Shown here piece after piece: positions 42,005 through 52,198 of a DNA stretch of 64,000 bases; within the stretch, counting starts at the first letter, position 1; each line of letters opens with the position of its first letter. The translations under genes were made by a program, and so were the position numbers. Source of the DNA: Chromatiaceae bacterium (lineage in GTDB: Bacteria > Pseudomonadota > Gammaproteobacteria > Chromatiales > Chromatiaceae); contig JACKMU010000001.1 in NCBI GenBank assembly GCA_024235215.1, forward strand, positions 1-64,000, in the 5' to 3' direction. The notes beneath the pieces were generated by a model. That model saw nothing but the letters and a program-made list of their open reading frames with translations, did no database searches and was not told the DNA's origin.

Positions 42005-43795
42005 TCAGCGGGTGACCGTCGGGTCACTCGCGAGCGTGGTGATCGTCGGAGCAGGAGGAAGATTCGGTCGATCTCCCGGCAAAATTCCACCCGGGGTGGC
42101 TGTCAGGATCCACGGTGAGCCGTCATGACTGACTGCATTCGGCGGTAAAAAAGGTAGCACGCCCAGGTCGCCATTCAGCGCGTTTAACAACTCCACGTCA
42201 CGCTGATAGATATCCGGTCTGAAGAACAGTGCCGACTCATCGGCGGCCACTGTCCAATAGAGCAGCAGCACCGGCAGCCGTCGCTTGAGGGGAATGTGCA
42301 GTGTCTCTCCGGTATCGATAACCTGCGCAATCTTCTCCGAAGACCATTTCGTTGGATCATTCAGCAGCAGTTCGGCCAGCTCGAACGGTCTATCCACCCG
42401 GATGCAGCCCGAGCTGAAAGTGCGATTCTGTCTTCTGAAACCCGACTTGTTCGGGGTATCGTGCAGATAGACTGAATGTTTGTTCGGAAACATGAACTTG
42501 ATTCTGCCCAACGCGTTATGCGGCCCAGGATCCTGACGAATCAGGTAAGGAAAGTTGTGCTCACCCACCCGTTGCCAATCGATGGTCGCGCTCTCCACTT
42601 CACCCCCGAGGGTGTCGATGATCCGCATCCGCCTCTCCCGCAGGTAGTCGGGATTTTTCCTGAGCTCCGGCAGGATGTCGTTCTTGAATATGACCGGCGG
42701 CACCGTCCAACTGGGGTTGAATACCAGATACTCCAGCAGATCCCGAAAGATCGGCGTTTCACGCAGTGGCGTGCCGACCTGCACCGCCGCCTCCCAGACG
42801 GGTGCACGCTCCCTGAACAGCGTCGCTTTGAAGCCGGCGATATCGACCAGCACGAAGTCATCGGGAAGCTGACTGAATACCCAGCGGGCACGTTCCAGGT
42901 TCACCCGAATCTGGGCAATGCGCTTGCTAACCGGCACATTCATCGCCGCTCTGGTCTTTCTACCCACCACCCCATCCGCCTCCAGTGAATGGCGTCTCTG
43001 GAAACGCCGTACCGCCTCCACCAGCTGCCGGTCATATTGGTGGGGATCCGCCACCGGTGCCTCCTCCAGATCACCGCTCAGCTGCAATCGCCCTCGGATA
43101 AGTGCCAACCTGAAATCGTGGTCACCCGGTTCGATGCTCTCTCCGCCGGGAATCTCCGGCCAGCCGCCGTGGGCCGCGATCGCGCGATATTGAGCGAGGG
43201 CCTGTTTCAAACGCGCATAGATCAGCTGCGTCGGGATGAACTGCCGCAGATAGTCGTTCAGGGAGTCGGCTTCGATGGCGTGCTGCATCGATCGCAGCGG
43301 ATCCTCCTCCACCAGATGCTGCAGATTCCAGTTGGGGTCGAGACTCTTCGGGTTCACCTTGCCATAGCGCAGATGGAATCCAAGACGCAGCAGTGCGTCG
43401 CTCAACAGGAGATCCAGATCCACCCGTTCGCAGTGAGTCATCGGCTCGGTCCGGTGACGCCGCAGCAGATGCATCAGGATCGTCTGATGATAATCCTCGG
43501 GTATCAGTCCCTCGTCCCAGCTGCGCGCGATGAGCTGCATCATTTCACCGATCTTCAATGGTTGCCGCCAGAGCGGAAGCAGGCCGTTGCGGCGATAGAG
43601 CTCGGTCAACAGCGGACCGGAGGTGACCACTGCACCCTGAATAACCCATGGTCCGCTTTGGGAGAACTGCTCGATGCGGCCGCATAACGGGTCATCGACA
43701 CGCTCCGCCAAGGTCGCCGTTGCGGCGGCCGTCAACAGTGGCCAGAACCACAGTAGAAGAATCATCGAAGGGAGTTTGACGTGTATAGCATTCAT
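42005..43795 (-). CDS. ldtD: L,D-transpeptidase, YcbB/LdtD family
   Basis: The 596-aa periplasmic protein has a signal peptide (residues about 1-25), an N-terminal scaffold domain (LLPLWRQPLKIGEMMQLIAR), a peptidoglycan-binding domain (LVEAVRRFQRRHSLEADGVVGRKT), and a C-terminal YkuD catalytic domain (VVLVD-like FVLVDIAGFKATLFRE, WTVPPVIFKNDILPE, and the active Cys in SSGCIRVDRPFELAELL). It forms 3-3 crosslinks in peptidoglycan when penicillin-binding proteins are limited or the envelope is under stress. The downstream proline-rich tail is longer than usual. It is divergent from the YcbK gene, 78 bases away, keeping the E. coli ycbB-ycbK neighbourhood. Confidence 0.9.
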   Translation of the reverse strand: MNAIHVKLPSMILLLWFWPLLTAAATATLAERVDDPLCGRIEQFSQSGPWVIQGAVVTSGPLLTELYRRNGLLPLWRQPLKIGEMMQLIARSWDEGLIPEDYHQTILMHLLRRHRTEPMTHCERVDLDLLLSDALLRLGFHLRYGKVNPKSLDPNWNLQHLVEEDPLRSMQHAIEADSLNDYLRQFIPTQLIYARLKQALAQYRAIAAHGGWPEIPGGESIEPGDHDFRLALIRGRLQLSGDLEEAPVADPHQYDRQLVEAVRRFQRRHSLEADGVVGRKTRAAMNVPVSKRIAQIRVNLERARWVFSQLPDDFVLVDIAGFKATLFRERAPVWEAAVQVGTPLRETPIFRDLLEYLVFNPSWTVPPVIFKNDILPELRKNPDYLRERRMRIIDTLGGEVESATIDWQRVGEHNFPYLIRQDPGPHNALGRIKFMFPNKHSVYLHDTPNKSGFRRQNRTFSSGCIRVDRPFELAELLLNDPTKWSSEKIAQVIDTGETLHIPLKRRLPVLLLYWTVAADESALFFRPDIYQRDVELLNALNGDLGVLPFLPPNAVSHDGSPWILTATPGGILPGDRPNLPPAPTITTLASDPTVTR

Positions 43796-43872
43796 AAAAC
43801 AACAAACTGCATTACCCTGATAAATTTGTTATATTCCTGCGATCTAAATTCTTGGGAAACTTGGTTTTACCT

Positions 43873-44409
43873 ATGGATCGAAACAGAAGACTGCTGTTAA
43901 AAAGCGCAATCCTGGCACCCTTGGCGGCTCTGCCGGTTCCCCAACAATCCCGAGCTGCCGTGCGGGTAGCACGCAAGCTCTCTTTCTATCATACCCATAC
44001 CGGAGAAAAGCTCTCTGTGGTTTACCATGACGGTTCCCGATATCTTGCTGAGCCACTTTCGGATATCGACCATTGTCTGCGTGATTTCAGGACTGGAGAT
44101 ATTACAACTATAGACCCATTGCTGCTCGACCAACTTTACGCTTTACGACAGATAACCGGCGGCAGGGGTGTCTATGAGGTGATCTCCGCGTACCGCTCAC
44201 CCCATACCAATGACATGCTACGCAGCAAAAGCAGCGGAGTCGCCAAAAAGAGCCTGCACATGCAGGGTCGCGCGGTGGATGTGCGCCTGACCGGGGTCGA
44301 TTGCGGAAAATTGAGAAAAGCGGCCATCGCACTGCAATCCGGGGGTGTCGGCTTTTACCGTAAATCGGATTTCGTGCACCTGGATACCGGTGATTTCCGC
44401 ACCTGGTAG
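43873..44409 (+). CDS. YcbK-like (DUF882) murein peptidase-fold protein
   Basis: The 178-aa protein has a twin-arginine-like signal (MDRNRRLLLKSAILAPLAAL) ending near SRAAV, then LSFYHTHTGEKLSVVYHDG, the DUF882 start. The peptidase M15-type zinc site follows, with EVISAYRSPHTNDMLR, KKSLHMQGRAVDVRL and KSDFVHLDTG; the two His and the Asp of H-x-x-G-x-A-x-D are present. YcbK is MepK-type: it cleaves 3-3 crosslinks in peptidoglycan made by L,D-transpeptidases. Pairing with the divergent YcbB gene therefore makes a maker and cutter of the same bond. ATG at 43873 follows a TTG at 43852 that I consider less likely. Confidence 0.85.
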   Translation: MDRNRRLLLKSAILAPLAALPVPQQSRAAVRVARKLSFYHTHTGEKLSVVYHDGSRYLAEPLSDIDHCLRDFRTGDITTIDPLLLDQLYALRQITGGRGVYEVISAYRSPHTNDMLRSKSSGVAKKSLHMQGRAVDVRLTGVDCGKLRKAAIALQSGGVGFYRKSDFVHLDTGDFRTW

Positions 44410-44505
44410 CCACTGCATCCCGAGGCTCCCGGCACCACCGCTGAGTTGGCCTCCACACCGATGCAGGCAGAGGACCTGCACGTCAGACTCCCTGTTGTCA
44501 ACTTC

Positions 44506-44955
44506 TCAACCACCGATCCGGATCAGTTGGGCCACCAATTGTTCAACCTGCCAGTTGCGCGAGATCCAGATCGTCAGCGCTGTACGTGACAGGTAGCGCC
44601 ATACCACACCGTTCTGCTTCATGTTCTTTTCAAGGTACTGCCTGGCAACGTATGCCGCAGCTCTCAAACCCGGGTACTTTCCATCACAGGTAAGGAAATC
44701 CTCCAGGGTATCGTCGTATCTGGAACACCAGAGCAACTCATAGAAGTGCCAGGGAGTAATCGGTCGCAGTGCAATTGGGAAGGTCTCTTTTCTCAATTTC
44801 CACACCAGTGAGGCGCTGCGTCCGCTGTAATTCAGCGCCGCCGGCGGCTGCGGTCGACCTACCGCATTGTCCAGTCCCAGCCAGTAAGCACCCATCGGGA
44901 GACCGGCTGCAAGCAGCAGCAGGATCAGCATGCCCCACAGCATCACTTTTTTCAT
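44506..44955 (-). CDS. Membrane-anchored hypothetical protein, 149 aa
   Basis: The protein has one N-terminal membrane anchor (residues about 4-25, LWGMLILLLLAAGLPMGAYW) and a periplasmic domain with PITPWHFYELLWCSRYDDTLEDF, a helix with YPGLRAAAYVARQYLEKN, and LTIWISRNWQVEQLVAQLIRIGG. The last helix faintly resembles one in glycosyltransferase 51 (peptidoglycan transglycosylase) proteins, but the catalytic Glu motifs are not visible. I do not assign a function. It is alone on its strand, between the YcbK gene and tesA; a gap of 135 bases separates it from tesA. Confidence 0.6.
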   Translation of the reverse strand: MKKVMLWGMLILLLLAAGLPMGAYWLGLDNAVGRPQPPAALNYSGRSASLVWKLRKETFPIALRPITPWHFYELLWCSRYDDTLEDFLTCDGKYPGLRAAAYVARQYLEKNMKQNGVVWRYLSRTALTIWISRNWQVEQLVAQLIRIGG

Positions 44956-45090
44956 GGTTCAGCTCCTTGCATTCGGTAGCACTGACAAAACAACCACGGC
45001 TGCCTCCTCGTGGGAGACGGTGTGGCGAAAACGGGCAATCACCAGCCTCTCTTCGATCGGACGAAGCACCCGTGCGCCTGGCATCGCACA

Positions 45091-45741
45091 TCAGCTGCCT
45101 GCGGAAATCGCCACTGGCAGTGCGAGAAGCTGCAGCACATAGGGGGTGATCCGCTCTACCAGCACCGCAACCCCTGCCGCATTGGGGTGCAGACCATCAT
45201 CCTGGTTGAGATGGGGGCGGGCCGCCACGCCATCGAGGAAAAACGGGTAGAACAGCACGCCATACTCAGCGGCCAGTTCCGGAAAGATGCGGTCGAACCT
45301 CTGCGCATACTCCCTGCCCAGATTGGGTGGTGCATAGATCCCTGCGAGCAGTACCGGCAGCCGCTTTTCCCGGAGGCGATCCAGGATCGCCGCCAGATTG
45401 GATCGGGTCACCGCCGGATCCAGCGCGCGCAGTCCATCGTTGGCGCCCAGCGCCAGAATGACCCTATCCGGACGGTCACCGAGTGCCCATTCCAGCCTGG
45501 CCAGCCCACCGGCAGTGGTGTCGCCGGATACCCCACCATTGATAATCTCCGCTGCAACACCCCGCTCCCGCAGCGCACGTTGCAGCTGAGCGGTAAACCC
45601 CTCCGCTGGTTTAAGCCCGAAACCGGCGGTGAGACTGTCACCCAGCGCCAGAATGCGCACCGGTTCGGCGGCGGCAGTCGCCCCTGATGGCAGCCACAGC
45701 GTGGCGAGGATCGTCAGCAATCTCAAGCGCCGAGAAACCAT
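45091..45741 (-). CDS. tesA: Acyl-CoA thioesterase I / lysophospholipase / arylesterase
   Basis: The 216-aa SGNH hydrolase has a signal peptide (residues about 1-24) directing it to the periplasm. The SGNH blocks are complete: ILALGDSLTAGFGL with the nucleophile Ser, NGGVSGDTTAGG with the oxyanion Gly, LALGANDGLR with Asn, and DDGLHPNAAG with the catalytic Asp-x-x-His. It hydrolyses acyl esters and thioesters of broad range. The gene is divergent from the ABC transporter genes ybbA and ybbP, 70 bases away, the same neighbourhood as in E. coli. Confidence 0.92.
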   Translation of the reverse strand: MVSRRLRLLTILATLWLPSGATAAAEPVRILALGDSLTAGFGLKPAEGFTAQLQRALRERGVAAEIINGGVSGDTTAGGLARLEWALGDRPDRVILALGANDGLRALDPAVTRSNLAAILDRLREKRLPVLLAGIYAPPNLGREYAQRFDRIFPELAAEYGVLFYPFFLDGVAARPHLNQDDGLHPNAAGVAVLVERITPYVLQLLALPVAISAGS

Positions 45742-45811
45742 ATCGAAATCCGCTGGTCCGAATTAACCATATACTGTCCTAACCAAACCCAATCCACTCC
45801 GGGAGACTATT

Positions 45812-46567
45812 TTGACAGCCGTCAGCGCAACAGAGCAATACGAACCGATCGTCGCACTGGCCGACGTTCACGTCACTCTCAACAGCAGTGCCGGCCCGGT
45901 GCCTATTCTCCGTGGAATCGATCTGGAGATTGCACGTGGTGACACTGTCAGTGTCGTCGGCCCATCCGGTGCCGGAAAATCGACCATGATGATGATCATG
46001 GCCGGTCTGGAGCGGGCCAACCGCGGCCGGGTTCAGGTTGCCGGTCACGAGTTGACGCAGATGGACGAGGACGCACTGGCACGTTTCCGGCGGGATCACG
46101 TCGGCATCGTGTTCCAGGCATTTCACCTGGTATCCACGATGACTGCGCTGGAAAACGTCGCCATTCCGCTCGAGTTTGCTGGTGCCGAAGACGCATTCGA
46201 CCGGGCGCGTGACGAACTGGTTGCTGTCGGCCTGGGCCACCGCCTCTCGCACTACCCGGGACAGCTCTCCGGCGGGGAACAGCAGCGGGTTGCGCTGGCG
46301 CGTGCGCTGGCACCGGCGCCTGCGCTGCTGCTGGCGGACGAACCGACTGGAAACCTGGACGGTGACACCGGCATGCAGATCATCCAGCTGCTGTTCGAGC
46401 TGAGCAGCCAGCGCGGTGCCACGCTGGTACTGATCACTCACGACATGAATCTGGCCGGGCGCTGCCGGCGTCACATCCGGGTAGCCGACGGACTGCTGAT
46501 CGATGGGGGTGGCGCACCATCCGCGTGCGTTGACCCATCGGCCGGCGTCACCGCCCTCGCCCGATGA
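45812..46567 (+). CDS. ybbA: ABC transporter ATP-binding protein, YbbA/LolD type
   Basis: The 251-aa ATPase has Walker A GPSGAGKST, Q-loop in IVFQAFHLVSTMTALENV, signature LSGGEQQRVALARAL, Walker B LLLADEPTGNLD and the H-loop ITHDM. It belongs to the MacB/LolD/YbbA family, whose members power lipoprotein or hydrophobic-substrate extraction rather than import. The start is a TTG at 45812, supported by GGGAG six bases upstream; the frame has no ATG before the first motif. It overlaps the permease gene by four bases, so the two form one complex. Confidence 0.9.
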   Translation: MTAVSATEQYEPIVALADVHVTLNSSAGPVPILRGIDLEIARGDTVSVVGPSGAGKSTMMMIMAGLERANRGRVQVAGHELTQMDEDALARFRRDHVGIVFQAFHLVSTMTALENVAIPLEFAGAEDAFDRARDELVAVGLGHRLSHYPGQLSGGEQQRVALARALAPAPALLLADEPTGNLDGDTGMQIIQLLFELSSQRGATLVLITHDMNLAGRCRRHIRVADGLLIDGGGAPSACVDPSAGVTALAR

Positions 46568-49107
46568 GACGGCAGGGGATCGGCCTGCGGGTGGCACTGA
46601 ATGTCGCCCGCCGCGAGTTGCGCAGCGGCCTGGCCGGATTCCGCATCTTCATCGCCTGTCTGGCGTTGGGCGTGGCCGCGATCGCCAGCGTGCAGTCGGT
46701 TGCGACATCGATCCTGCAGGGTCTGCGCGATGACGGACGGAGTATCCTTGGCGGCGACATCGCGCTGCAGCGCCTCTACCGCGGTCTCGAACCGGAGCAG
46801 CTCGCTTTCATCGAGCACACCAGCGACTCCCTCACCCACTACATCGAGATGCGCACCATGGCGCGCTCGACTCAGGGTGATGCAAGCACACTGATCGAAC
46901 TCAAAGGGGTGGACGATCTCTATCCCCTGTACGGGCGCATGCAGTTGCAGCAGCAGGGCGATTTTCACGCGTTGCTGGAGTTGCGCGATGGGCGCTGGGG
47001 CGCACTGGTGGAGTCCTCCGTGCTGCAGCGACTGGATTTGGCGCTGGGCAAGGCAATTCGCATCGGGGATGCCGAGTTTGAATTGCGCGGTGTGATTCTG
47101 CGCGAGCCTGATCGGGTGGGTGGCGGTGGACAGTTTGGACTCGGCCCACGGGTGATGATCAGCCTTGCAGCCAGCGACGCTACCGGGCTGCTTCAGCAGG
47201 GTAGTCTGGTATACCACCACTACCGCTTGAAACTGCCCCAGCAGCGCGAGGTGGCAGCCTATCGTGCCGTGTTGGAGCACGCTTTTCCAAAAGCCGACTG
47301 GCGGGTGCGCGACTACCGCAACGCATCACCCAGAATCGAACGGATGGTGAACCGGCTGACGCTCTTCCTCACCCTGGTGGGGCTGACCGCGCTGCTGGTT
47401 GGCGGCGTGGGTGTCAGCAATGCAGTCAAGGCGTACCTGGAGACCCGCATCAACACCATCGCGACGCTGAAATGCGTCGGCGCCTCCAATCTCCTGCTGT
47501 TCCAAATCTACATGACGCAGGTGCTGGTGCTCGCCCTGCTGGGCATCGCCATCGGACTGGCGCTGGGAGCGCTGGTGCCACCTCTCGCGTCACTGCTGCT
47601 AGGCGACCTGCTCCCGTTCGATCTCGCGGTCAGCGTACACCCGGCCGCGCTGCTGCTCTCCGCGCTGTATGGGGTGCTGGTCACCCTGGCTTTTTCGATC
47701 TGGCCGTTGGCCCGCATTCACCAGATACCCGCCGCCGCGCTGTTCCGCAGCGAACTCTCTGACGACTTTCCCTGGCCCCGTCCCGGCTATATCGCCGCGG
47801 TCGCGGTCAGCGGTGCACTGCTGGCCGGAGTGGTGATCGGCACCGCCGACAACGTCCGCTTCGCGCTCTGGTTCGTCGCTGGCGCCGCCGTTTCGATGCT
47901 GCTCTTTTGGTCGGCCACCTGGCTGCTGCTGCGCACCGCGGCGGCCGCCGGGCGACCGCGCCACCCCGGATTGCGACTGGCGCTCGCCAACCTGCAGCGA
48001 CCCGGCGCATCGACCGCCAGCCTGGTGCTCTCGCTCGGTATCGGTCTCAGTGTGCTGGTGGCCATCATGTTGATCGAGGGCAACATGTCGCGCCAGGTGC
48101 GCGAGAGCATTCCGCAGCAAGCGCCGGCCTTCTTCTTCATCGATATCCAGGCGGATCAGATCTCTCAGTTCGAACAAAGTGTCACCCGTCTGCCCGGCGT
48201 CAAAAATCTGCAGCGGGTCCCCTACTTCCGCGGACGTATTCTGGCGCTCAACGACCAGCCGCCGGAGCAGGCGCTGACCAGTCCGGAGTATGAGTGGATG
48301 ATTCGCGGGGATCGCGGCTTCAGCTATGCCGAAAAGCCACCCGAAAACACCACCATCGTCGCCGGCAAGTGGTGGCCCAGTGACTACCGCGGTCCGCCGT
48401 TGCTGTCGATTCACCGGGATGTGAGCCAGGGTTTCGGGGTGGGTCTGGGCGACCCGATCACGCTGAGCGTGCTGGGACGGGAGATCAGGGCCACCGTAGC
48501 CAATATCCGTGAGTTGGAGTGGAGCAGCATGCAGCTCAACTTCGCCATCATGTTTTCACCCGAACCACTGCGCAATGCACCGCACACCTTCATTGCCACC
48601 GTGGGGGCGGACATCGACGCGGAAGAGGCGCTGCGCCGGCTGGTGACCACGCACTTTCCCAACGTAACTCAGGTGAACATCCGCGAGACCCTGGAGCGGG
48701 TCAACGAGATCCTCGGCAGCATCGGCGCCGCGGTGCGCTCAGTGGCAGCAGTGACCCTGATCGCCGGTACCTTGGTACTGGCAGGCGCTGTCGCCGCGGG
48801 ACACCGCCGACGGGTCTATGAGAGTGTGGTGCTGAAAGTGCTGGGCGCTACCCGGTACAAGGTGCTGCTGGCTTTTCTGCTGGAGTATGGACTGCTCGGC
48901 ATACTGACCGCGACCATCGCAGCGCTGATCGGCAGCACTGCCGCCTGGGCGGTAGTCACCTGGATCATGCATGCCAGCTGGCACTTCATGCCTGCGGTGG
49001 TGCTTGCCACCACGCTCATCTGTATCCTCTGCACGCTGGCGATAGGGTTCGTCGGCACCTGGCGGGCACTGGGTCAGAAGGCGGCACCCCTGCTGCGCAA
49101 CGAATGA
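46564..49107 (+). CDS. ybbP: ABC transporter permease, YbbP/FtsX family
   Basis: The 847-aa protein has two FtsX-type permease modules: TM1 near residue 20 (FRIFIACLALGVAAIASV), a large periplasmic domain, four helices around residues 265-420, a second TM pair at 420-500 and a second periplasmic domain with the FtsX triad of helices at 720-845 (VAAVTLIAGTLVLAGAVAAG, SVVLKVLGATR, FVGTWRALGQKAAPLLRNE). KVLGATR is the family's coupling helix. With YbbA it forms a type VII ABC exporter, and TesA is its usual genomic partner. It starts inside the last codons of ybbA (ATGA). Confidence 0.9.
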   Translation: MRRQGIGLRVALNVARRELRSGLAGFRIFIACLALGVAAIASVQSVATSILQGLRDDGRSILGGDIALQRLYRGLEPEQLAFIEHTSDSLTHYIEMRTMARSTQGDASTLIELKGVDDLYPLYGRMQLQQQGDFHALLELRDGRWGALVESSVLQRLDLALGKAIRIGDAEFELRGVILREPDRVGGGGQFGLGPRVMISLAASDATGLLQQGSLVYHHYRLKLPQQREVAAYRAVLEHAFPKADWRVRDYRNASPRIERMVNRLTLFLTLVGLTALLVGGVGVSNAVKAYLETRINTIATLKCVGASNLLLFQIYMTQVLVLALLGIAIGLALGALVPPLASLLLGDLLPFDLAVSVHPAALLLSALYGVLVTLAFSIWPLARIHQIPAAALFRSELSDDFPWPRPGYIAAVAVSGALLAGVVIGTADNVRFALWFVAGAAVSMLLFWSATWLLLRTAAAAGRPRHPGLRLALANLQRPGASTASLVLSLGIGLSVLVAIMLIEGNMSRQVRESIPQQAPAFFFIDIQADQISQFEQSVTRLPGVKNLQRVPYFRGRILALNDQPPEQALTSPEYEWMIRGDRGFSYAEKPPENTTIVAGKWWPSDYRGPPLLSIHRDVSQGFGVGLGDPITLSVLGREIRATVANIRELEWSSMQLNFAIMFSPEPLRNAPHTFIATVGADIDAEEALRRLVTTHFPNVTQVNIRETLERVNEILGSIGAAVRSVAAVTLIAGTLVLAGAVAAGHRRRVYESVVLKVLGATRYKVLLAFLLEYGLLGILTATIAALIGSTAAWAVVTWIMHASWHFMPAVVLATTLICILCTLAIGFVGTWRALGQKAAPLLRNE

Positions 49108-49141
49108 CCATGGGGGAGCGACCGCCTGGGGTGCGGGATGC

Positions 49142-52100
49142 TCAGGTTTCGCGTACCCGGTACAGCACTGCGTAGAGCACCGGCACGACACCAAGCGTCA
49201 ACAACGTCGAAAACAGCAGACCAGCCATGATGGTGATCGCCATCGGCTCCCACATCTCGCCGCCACCAAGATAAAGGGGTACGAGTCCGAGCACCGTCGT
49301 TGCCGTAGTCAGCAGGATGGGACGCGCACGCTGCAGAGCGGCCGCTATGATGGCATCAAAATGCGACACACCCGCTTCGAGTTCGAGCTGTATCCTCTCC
49401 AGCAGCACGATGGCATTATTGATCACTATACCAGCCAAAGAGATGATTCCGAGCAGCGTCATGAAACCGAAAAAGGAGTGACCGAGCACCAGACCGAGAC
49501 CTACCCCGATGAGACCTAGCGGGATGGTGGCGAGGATGATCACCGCCTTGCGCAGAGAATTGAACTGGCTGACCAGCAGTATCAGGATGATGCTTGCCGC
49601 GATCGGCAGCTTGTCCATGATCGACTTGTTGGCCTTGTCCGAAGTTTCCCGTTCACCACCGAACTCGTAACGCAGTCCTTTGGTTTGCACCAGGTAGTCT
49701 TCGAGCCACGGCTGAAGCTGCGCGAACTTTTGTGCTGCGGTAAAACCGGCATGCGGTTGGGCGCCGACACTGATGGTGCGCACACCGTCGCGCCGTATCA
49801 CTTTGGACAGATCCCACACCATCTCTATCGTGGCGACCTGTGTCAACGGTACCGATTTGCCGGTGCTTTGAACGTACACCGACAGTGCCTCGATCTTACC
49901 TATATCCTGCTGGGTAGAAGCCTGCGAGCGCAACACCACCGGGATCACATCGTCATCCTCGCGAAATTCGGTGAGCTGCATACCACTCAGGCTGGTTTGC
50001 AGCGACACGGCAATATCCTGGCTGGTGACGCCGGCACGCAGCGCACGCGCCTGGTCGATGCGGATGACCAGCTTCTTGATACGTTGTCCCCAGTCATCGC
50101 TGATATTGTCGAGCCCGCCGACCGCTGCCATATGCTGTTTGAGCGCAGCCGCAGCCTTGAACAGTTGTCCACTGTCACTGGCGGACAGGCGCACCTCAAC
50201 CGGGTTTTCTATGGACGGACCATTCTCGATATGGCGCGTTTTGAGGTTCAGATCAGGAAAATGCTCCAGAGCGTATCGATTCAGGTCAGCACTGACGCGG
50301 TCGATGACATCCAGAGAGGTCACATTGACGATCATCAGTGCGTAACCCGGATTACCCGGCTTGGGGTTGTGCGACAGAATGAAACGCGGACCGGCGTTGC
50401 CGATGTAGCTGACCCAGTTGGTCACACCCGATGTGCGGTGCTCATTTGCCTGCCATCGACCAAGCAGATGCTGTTCGATACCGGCCACCACCTGGCGCGT
50501 GCGTTCAATCGCAATACCCGAAGGCAGCTCCAACTCGACCTTGAAATAGGCGCGGTCGGAGGGTGGAAAGAATATGCGGGGGATAAAATTGAACGCCTGC
50601 ATACCGATGACGAAGATCAGAAACGTAGCCAGCAATACCTTGACGCGATGCTGCAGCATCAGGCGCAGGGTGGCACGATAGATGCCGTAGAAGCGGCTCT
50701 CGGAATCGCCAGCGGTCACCTGAACCTTGAGAAAACTGACGCACAACAATGGGATCAATGTCAGCGAGATGACCCATGAGCCAAGCAGCGTGATGGTCAC
50801 GACCTTGAACAGCGAGGCGGTGAATTCGCCCACGTTCGATTCGGCGAGGTAGATCGGTAAAAACGCGGCCGCCGTGGTGAGTGACGCAGTCAGCAGCGGA
50901 ATGCGTAACTCGGCTGCCGAATCGATCGCCGCCTGCAGCGCCGGTTTGCCCTTTTGCATCTGAATCATGATGCTTTCACACATGACGATGCCATTGTCGA
51001 CCAGCATACCGAGCGCGATAATCAGCGCCGCCAGGGAAATCTGGTCCAGCCCGATCGCCGCCAGGTTCATGACGATGATGGTCAGCAGCATAGCAAGCGG
51101 GATCAGCAGCGATACCACCAGTCCGGTACGCAAACCCAGACTCAGCAACATGACCACCGATACCACGGCCACTGCCTGCAACAGGCTGCTGACGAAAGCG
51201 CGTACTTTTTGATCGACCTCGTCCGGCGAGAAATTGACGAGGTCGAACTCTATGCCCCAGGGATAACTTGCAGTCAGTGTGTCGAGCGCGTCGCGCACCT
51301 GTTCGCCGAGCAGAGTATTGTTGCCACCCTCGCGCATCGAGACCGCCAGAGCCAGCGCCCGTTGGCCGCCGCTGCGCACCAGAGAAGACGGTGGATCGAC
51401 GTAACCGTGTCGTACCGTGGCGATGTCCTTGAGATAGATCAGGCTGGTCGAATCCGGCAATCTGAGGATGGTGTCTGCGATATCATCGAGCGCTTCGAAG
51501 TTGCCACTCGGCTCCAGTGCGATGCGCTCGTTGCCGAGATCGAACGCACCGCCGGAGATGATGATATTGCGCGCAGCCATCGCTTGCGACAGCTGGTAGG
51601 GGGAGATGCCCAACTCGGTGAGGCGCGCATTGTCGTACTGAATGAATATGCGTTCTTCCTGGGCACCGAAAATCTCCACCTTGGCGACATCGGGCAGGCG
51701 CTGCAACTCGCTTTTGACGTCATCGGCAATCGCATTGATCTCAGCATCGCTGAAGCCTTCACCACGCAGCGTCAACACAATACCGAACACGTCGCCGAAC
51801 TCGTCGTTGATGAAGGGACCGACGACACCGTCGGGCAGGTCGTTGGCGGCATCCTCGATTTTACGCCGCATCTTGTCCCAGATCGGGCGCATGTCGGTAT
51901 AGCTTTCACGGATGTTGACCAGCATGATCGAGATGCCGGTACGCGACTCACTCTTGACGAAATCGAGTTCGGGTATCCCCTTCACCACGTCCTCGAGTGG
52001 AGACGAAATCAGTTGTTCGACGCGCTCGGTACTGGCGCCTGGAAAATAGGTGATGACCTGAGCCGTGCGCACGATGAAGCCAGGATCATAGGCGCGCGGC

Positions 52101-52195
52101 ATGGCCTTGAAGGTGCTGACACCAGCCACCAGAATGAGCAGCAGCACCAGCAGGCTGGTACGATTGTTTTCTATGGCAAGCCGGGTGATGTTCAA
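49142..52195 (-). CDS. RND efflux transporter, hydrophobe/amphiphile type
   Basis: The 1017-aa inner-membrane pump has the family start MNITRLAIENNRTSLLVLLL, then YFPGASTERVEQLISSPLED, the proton-relay helix (ALIIALGMLVDNGIVMCESI), LLTASLTTAAAFLPIYLAES, and in the second half LPIAASIILILLVSQFNSLRKA, with GIVINNAIVLLERIQLELE and LTTATTVLGLVPLYLG. Within RND families it resembles AcrB/MdtB-like and Vex/Mex transporters of broad substrates rather than the metal type. It is downstream of its adaptor by three bases; no outer-membrane channel gene is adjacent. The direction opposes the ybbAP genes, and it ends 35 bases from their stop. Confidence 0.9.
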   Translation of the reverse strand: MNITRLAIENNRTSLLVLLLILVAGVSTFKAMPRAYDPGFIVRTAQVITYFPGASTERVEQLISSPLEDVVKGIPELDFVKSESRTGISIMLVNIRESYTDMRPIWDKMRRKIEDAANDLPDGVVGPFINDEFGDVFGIVLTLRGEGFSDAEINAIADDVKSELQRLPDVAKVEIFGAQEERIFIQYDNARLTELGISPYQLSQAMAARNIIISGGAFDLGNERIALEPSGNFEALDDIADTILRLPDSTSLIYLKDIATVRHGYVDPPSSLVRSGGQRALALAVSMREGGNNTLLGEQVRDALDTLTASYPWGIEFDLVNFSPDEVDQKVRAFVSSLLQAVAVVSVVMLLSLGLRTGLVVSLLIPLAMLLTIIVMNLAAIGLDQISLAALIIALGMLVDNGIVMCESIMIQMQKGKPALQAAIDSAAELRIPLLTASLTTAAAFLPIYLAESNVGEFTASLFKVVTITLLGSWVISLTLIPLLCVSFLKVQVTAGDSESRFYGIYRATLRLMLQHRVKVLLATFLIFVIGMQAFNFIPRIFFPPSDRAYFKVELELPSGIAIERTRQVVAGIEQHLLGRWQANEHRTSGVTNWVSYIGNAGPRFILSHNPKPGNPGYALMIVNVTSLDVIDRVSADLNRYALEHFPDLNLKTRHIENGPSIENPVEVRLSASDSGQLFKAAAALKQHMAAVGGLDNISDDWGQRIKKLVIRIDQARALRAGVTSQDIAVSLQTSLSGMQLTEFREDDDVIPVVLRSQASTQQDIGKIEALSVYVQSTGKSVPLTQVATIEMVWDLSKVIRRDGVRTISVGAQPHAGFTAAQKFAQLQPWLEDYLVQTKGLRYEFGGERETSDKANKSIMDKLPIAASIILILLVSQFNSLRKAVIILATIPLGLIGVGLGLVLGHSFFGFMTLLGIISLAGIVINNAIVLLERIQLELEAGVSHFDAIIAAALQRARPILLTTATTVLGLVPLYLGGGEMWEPMAITIMAGLLFSTLLTLGVVPVLYAVLYRVRET

Positions 52196-52198
52196 GAC